Below, one piece after another: positions 7,231-9,128 of a stretch of DNA of 9,128 nt. Origin of the DNA: Pseudomonadota bacterium (GTDB lineage: Bacteria; Pseudomonadota; Alphaproteobacteria; Rhizobiales; Rhizobiaceae); the NCBI GenBank assembly GCA_023419995.1, contig JAEZXF010000051.1:1-9128 (forward strand). Direction: 5' to 3'. How positions within the stretch are numbered: position 1 is the stretch's first letter; every line of letters begins with the position of its first letter. The translations under genes were made by a program, and so were the position numbers. Under the pieces are notes generated by a model that was not told the origin of the DNA, searched no databases, and saw only the letters and a list, made by a program, of their open reading frames with translations.

Positions 7231-7303
7231 GGGTCCGCGTCCAGCGCCGCGCGAGGGGCGAGCGCGCCGCGATGGGCGATGCAGATGCCGGCGACGCGCT
7301 GGG
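7170..7303. repeat. Direct repeat, left copy (gntR tail plus kdgK tail)
   Basis: This stretch matches 8240-8373 base for base without gaps. Over the part beyond the gntR stop (7215-7303) there are only 3 differences in 89 positions. Over the gntR-coding part (7174-7230) there are about 8 differences in 57, all upstream of the final 18 bases. The homology continues after the IS, at 8097-8228 versus 8372-8515. Together these define a tandem duplication of about 265-275 bp across the gntR/kdgK junction. Confidence 0.85.
7215..7303 (-). pseudogene. kdgK 3'-end fragment (left piece, cut by the IS)
   Basis: The minus strand encodes the last 28 or so residues of KdgK, read as VAGICIAHRGALAPRAALDAD and then PQSTK-stop. 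This is nearly identical to the end of the intact kdgK at 8285 (differences I/V and V/A). The stop codon lies inside the gntR 3' end. Upstream homology stops at 7303, where IS sequence begins, and resumes at 8097. It has no start and no catalytic region, so it is a remnant. Confidence 0.8.
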
Positions 7304-7374
7304 GTTTGTGCCCGCTATGGTTGCGTGGCTTGGGGTCGGGTGATTCGAGGTCTCCGTTGATGGCGGAGGGCTCG

Positions 7375-8093
7375 ATGAAGCGGACCCTGGCCTGGCTGGG
7401 CGATGCCGAGTGGGCTCTGATCGAGCCGTTTCTGCCGCGCGGACGCAAAGGGGCGCTTCGGGTCGATACCGGCGCGCCATCCCGGGCATGGTGCACATGC
7501 TCAAGAGCGGTGTGCGCTGGTGCGACTGCCCGCCCGGATACGGTCCCTCCACCACGATCTACAACCGCTGGAGCCGGCAGGGCATCTGGCTGGGGATGTT
7601 CGAGGCTGACTGGACACAGCGGCGTGTGGGGAACGGTTGCGATCGACGCCACCCACGTCAAGGCGCACCGCTCGGCAGGCGGCGCAAAAAGGGGGCCTTC
7701 GCGCAAGCCACCGGCGTCTCGCGCGGCGGCCGGACCAGCAAGCCCCCCGGACTGACCGGTCCGCGAGGCCGGCCGCGCCTGCTCATGCTTTCGGCCGGCG
7801 ACATCAACGACATGACCACGGCATCCAGCCAGCTCGAGCAGGCTGGATGCCGCTTCGACAGGCTCATCGCCGACAGGGGGTTATGACACCAATGCCATTC
7901 GAAGCGCCATTATGGAACAGGCGCCGGCGCGCCCCGGTCCCGTAGGATCGCCACGCCTGCAAGGCCAGAAACCTCGTCGAGCGCCTCTGATGCCGTCTCG
8001 AGGACTGGCGTCGGATCGCGACTCGCTGCGACAAACGCGCGAGAAACCTCTTCGCCGCAACCATCATCTACTCGTGCAATCGAGTCCGGACCC
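7375..8093 (+). pseudogene. IS5-family (IS427-like) DDE transposase, multiply disrupted
   Basis: The ATG at 7375 follows GGAGGG and starts MKRTLAWLGDAEWALIEPFL, the usual N-terminus. The frame then changes repeatedly. One base is missing after 7467, before YRRAIPGMVHMLKSGVRWCD. Two bases are missing near 7606, before LTGHSGVWGTVAIDATHVK. A -1 shift is needed at 7686-7695 (AAAAAGGGGG), giving GGAKKGAFAQATGVSRGG. An extra G occurs at 7876-7880, just before GYDTNAIR. A deletion lies near 7945-7960, and a stop TGA at 7988-7990 precedes CRLEDWRRIATRCDK. The DDE residues remain recognisable: D at 7645, D at 7872, E at 8000. The shift at the A5G5 run may be the normal programmed one of this IS group; the others are decay. 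No functional protein is expected. Confidence 0.88.
7686..7695 (+). other. Possible programmed -1 frameshift site of the IS transposase
   Basis: The run AAAAAGGGGG lies where the reading frame must slip back by one base to join GGAK (upstream frame) to KGAFAQATGVSRGG (downstream frame), which together match the family sequence without gaps. Several IS5-family groups split their transposase into two frames joined by slippage on such A-rich runs. A simple indel in a homopolymer is the alternative. Confidence 0.45.
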
Positions 8094-8096
8094 GCA

Positions 8097-8228
8097 GGCC
8101 TCGCGCGTCGCCGCCTCGTGCGCGGCGCCGGCGAGCCGGCGGGCGGGGGAGGCGTCGTTGAAGCTGTCGCCGGCGCCGACGTCTGCCACCGAAGGCGGCG
8201 CGATCCCGAAGCTGCCGCCGGCCATGCG
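8097..8228 (-). pseudogene. kdgK internal fragment (right piece, after the IS)
   Basis: The minus strand encodes RMAGGSFGIAPPSVADV-GAGDSFN followed by a stretch matching ARRLAGAAHEAATRE. It is the continuation of the left kdgK fragment at 7215-7303. Against the intact gene (8372-8515) it carries about nine substitutions and a 12-bp in-frame loss after 8178 that removes VDAT, the residues before the catalytic GAGD motif. It ends at the duplication junction, where the gntR tail copy begins. It is clearly non-functional. Confidence 0.8.
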
Positions 8229-8239
8229 CCGTCCCCTGC

Positions 8240-8300
8240 CCGGATACTGCTGCCGCTACCCAAGTTGGCGGCGCGCCTCGCGGCCTATTTCGTCGACTGA
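8240..8300 (+). pseudogene. Orphan 3'-end fragment of the gntR regulator
   Basis: The plus strand reads RILLPLPKLAARLAAYFVD-stop, matching the end of the intact regulator (EILLSLPKLAARHPAYFVD). Several differences are silent (CTG/CTA, CCG/CCC, CTG/TTG). The final 18 bases are identical because they also encode the end of the intact kdgK on the other strand. No upstream gntR sequence remains; the preceding bases are an antisense kdgK fragment, so this is a tail left by the tandem duplication. Confidence 0.8.
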
Positions 8301-8515
8301 GGGTCCGCATCCAGCACCGCGCGAGGGGCGAGCGCGCCGCGATGGGCGATGCAGATGCCGGCGATGCGCTGGGCCTCCCGCGTCGCCGCCTCGGGCGCGG
8401 CGCCGGCGAGCCGGCGGGCGAGGTAGGCGCCGTTGAAGCTGTCGCCGGCGCCGGTCGCGTCGACGACGTCGGCCACCGGCCGCGGCGCGATCCCGAAGCT
8501 GCCGCCGGCATGGCG
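8240..8515. repeat. Direct repeat, right copy (gntR tail plus intact kdgK 3' part)
   Basis: This is the uninterrupted copy of the duplicated gntR/kdgK junction. Bases 8240-8373 match 7170-7303, and 8372-8515 match 8097-8228. Bases 8454-8465 are absent from the left copy. It shows what the left copy looked like before the IS inserted. Confidence 0.85.
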
Positions 8516-9128
8516 CACGAAGGTCGCCTCCGCCCCGTTCTTGACCACGATCTCGCCCGCGCCGAGCCCGGCATAGCGCCCGGCTGTCGCCTGCGGCGAG
8601 GCGTCGCCGAACAGGGCAGCCTCGTCGCCGAAGGTCGGCAGGACGATGTCGCAGGCCGCGCCCGCCGCGGTCAGGGCCTGCCGCAGCTCGTCGCCGTCGC
8701 GCCACAGGGCCGGGCGGATGTTGGGATCGAAGGCGACTGTCGCGCCGGCGGCCCGCGCCGCCGCCACCGCGCGCAGCAGGTCGGCGCGCCGGTCGGGCGA
8801 AAGGATGGCGAGCGTGATGCCGGAGAAGTAGACGACGCCGGCGCCGGAGAGCGCCTGCTCCAGCGCCGGCAGGTCGTCGGCCAGCAGCTTCGCGGCCGAG
8901 GTGTCGCGCCAGTAGGTGAAGTGGCGGTCGCCGTCCTGCTGGTGGATGATGTAGAGGCCGGGCCGCCGCTCGGGGATGGTGCGGACGGAGCCGGCGTCGA
9001 TGCCGCTCGCCGCGAGGAAGTCGCGGATCATCCCGGAATAGCGGTCGGCCCCGAGCGCGGTGAAATAGGAGACCGTCCAGTCGCCGCCGAGGAGGGCGCG
9101 GGCGTACCAGGCCGTGTTCAGCGTGTCG
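8285..9128 (-). CDS. kdgK: 2-keto-3-deoxygluconate kinase, PfkB family (5' end beyond window)
   Basis: Phosphorylates KDG, the UxuA product, to KDPG for cleavage by the Entner-Doudoroff aldolase. About 280 C-terminal residues are visible; the protein is open to the window edge (DTLNTAWYARALLGGDWTVS), so the start lies beyond 9128. The Met at 9031 is internal. KdgK-type features are YFTALGADRYSGM, then GLYIIHQQDGDRHFTYWRD with SAAKLL (sugar-binding and lid region), FDPNIRPALW, and the PfkB signature VVDATGAGDSFNGAY with the catalytic Asp codon at 8441-8443. The C-terminus is DADPQSTK. The gene is convergent with gntR and its 3' end overlaps the orphan gntR tail by 16 bp. The substrate call rests on these motifs plus context; a related sugar kinase is possible but less likely. 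Confidence 0.9.
   Translation of the reverse strand, partial: DTLNTAWYARALLGGDWTVSYFTALGADRYSGMIRDFLAASGIDAGSVRTIPERRPGLYIIHQQDGDRHFTYWRDTSAAKLLADDLPALEQALSGAGVVYFSGITLAILSPDRRADLLRAVAAARAAGATVAFDPNIRPALWRDGDELRQALTAAGAACDIVLPTFGDEAALFGDASPQATAGRYAGLGAGEIVVKNGAEATFVRHAGGSFGIAPRPVADVVDATGAGDSFNGAYLARRLAGAAPEAATREAQRIAGICIAHRGALAPRAVLDADPQSTK

Larger units (their letters stand above)
7301..8096 (+). mobile_element. Degenerate IS5-family insertion sequence (about 795 bp)
   Basis: Limits are set by where kdgK homology breaks (after 7303) and resumes (8097). The ends are weak inverted repeats: left GGGTTTGTGCCCG (from 7302) against right GGGTCCGGACTCG (reverse complement from 8093), 9 matches in 16. 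The right end GAGTCCGGACCC is typical of IS5-family elements of the IS427 type. A GCT (7298-7300) and GCA (8094-8096) flank the element and could be a decayed 3-bp target duplication, which I cannot confirm. The size fits a single IS of this group. Its only gene is the broken transposase, so the element cannot move by itself. Confidence 0.82.

Noticed and set aside
7910..8263. A 117-residue minus-strand gene across the IS end
   Set aside because: Its frame mixes kdgK-fragment antisense readings and IS sequence and has no coherent domain.
8118..8300. A separate 60-residue plus-strand protein
   Set aside because: It joins antisense kdgK-fragment sequence to the orphan gntR tail; an accident of the duplication.
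1..9128. CRISPR arrays, tRNA or rRNA genes, phage or defence genes
   Set aside because: No regularly spaced repeats, cloverleaf-like sequence, rRNA segments or related protein families were seen on either strand.

Overview
The window is a hexuronate (D-glucuronate-type) uptake and catabolism locus from a high-GC Gram-negative bacterium. The GC content (about 70% by eye), the TRAP transporter, and the style of the UxaC, UxuA and KdgK proteins suggest an alphaproteobacterium, probably Hyphomicrobiales or Rhodobacterales. The assignment rests on recognition of protein families only; no phylogeny was run.

Positions 1-6439 hold one tightly packed minus-strand operon. In transcription order it encodes a periplasmic TRAP solute-binding protein (dctP), the small and large TRAP permease subunits (dctQ, dctM), mannonate dehydratase (uxuA), uronate isomerase (uxaC) and a mannitol-dehydrogenase-family fructuronate reductase (uxuB, cut by the left window edge). 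From dctQ onward the genes are 1-4 bp apart or overlap by 4 bp. The one real gap, between dctP and dctQ, holds a strong GC hairpin. The pathway reads: uronate import, isomerisation to fructuronate (UxaC), reduction to mannonate (UxuB), dehydration to 2-keto-3-deoxygluconate (UxuA). The next step, KDG kinase (kdgK), lies on the minus strand at the right end and runs out of the window.

A FadR/FCD-type GntR regulator (6508-7230, plus strand) is divergent from dctP. The 68-bp gap between them is the only AT-rich stretch in the window. It carries a candidate dctP promoter, an inverted repeat and a direct repeat, so the regulator probably controls the operon and itself from here.

Positions 7170-8515 are the most unusual part. 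gntR and kdgK are convergent and overlap by 16 bp at their 3' ends. That junction (gntR tail plus kdgK tail) occurs twice in tandem. The first copy is split by a degenerate IS5-family insertion sequence whose transposase is broken by several frameshifts, deletions and a stop. The remnants are two pieces of a kdgK 3' end and an orphan gntR tail between the IS and the intact kdgK. I read this as a tandem duplication, then IS insertion, then decay. I found no evidence of a previously undescribed functional system; the rest is a well-organised catabolic operon.
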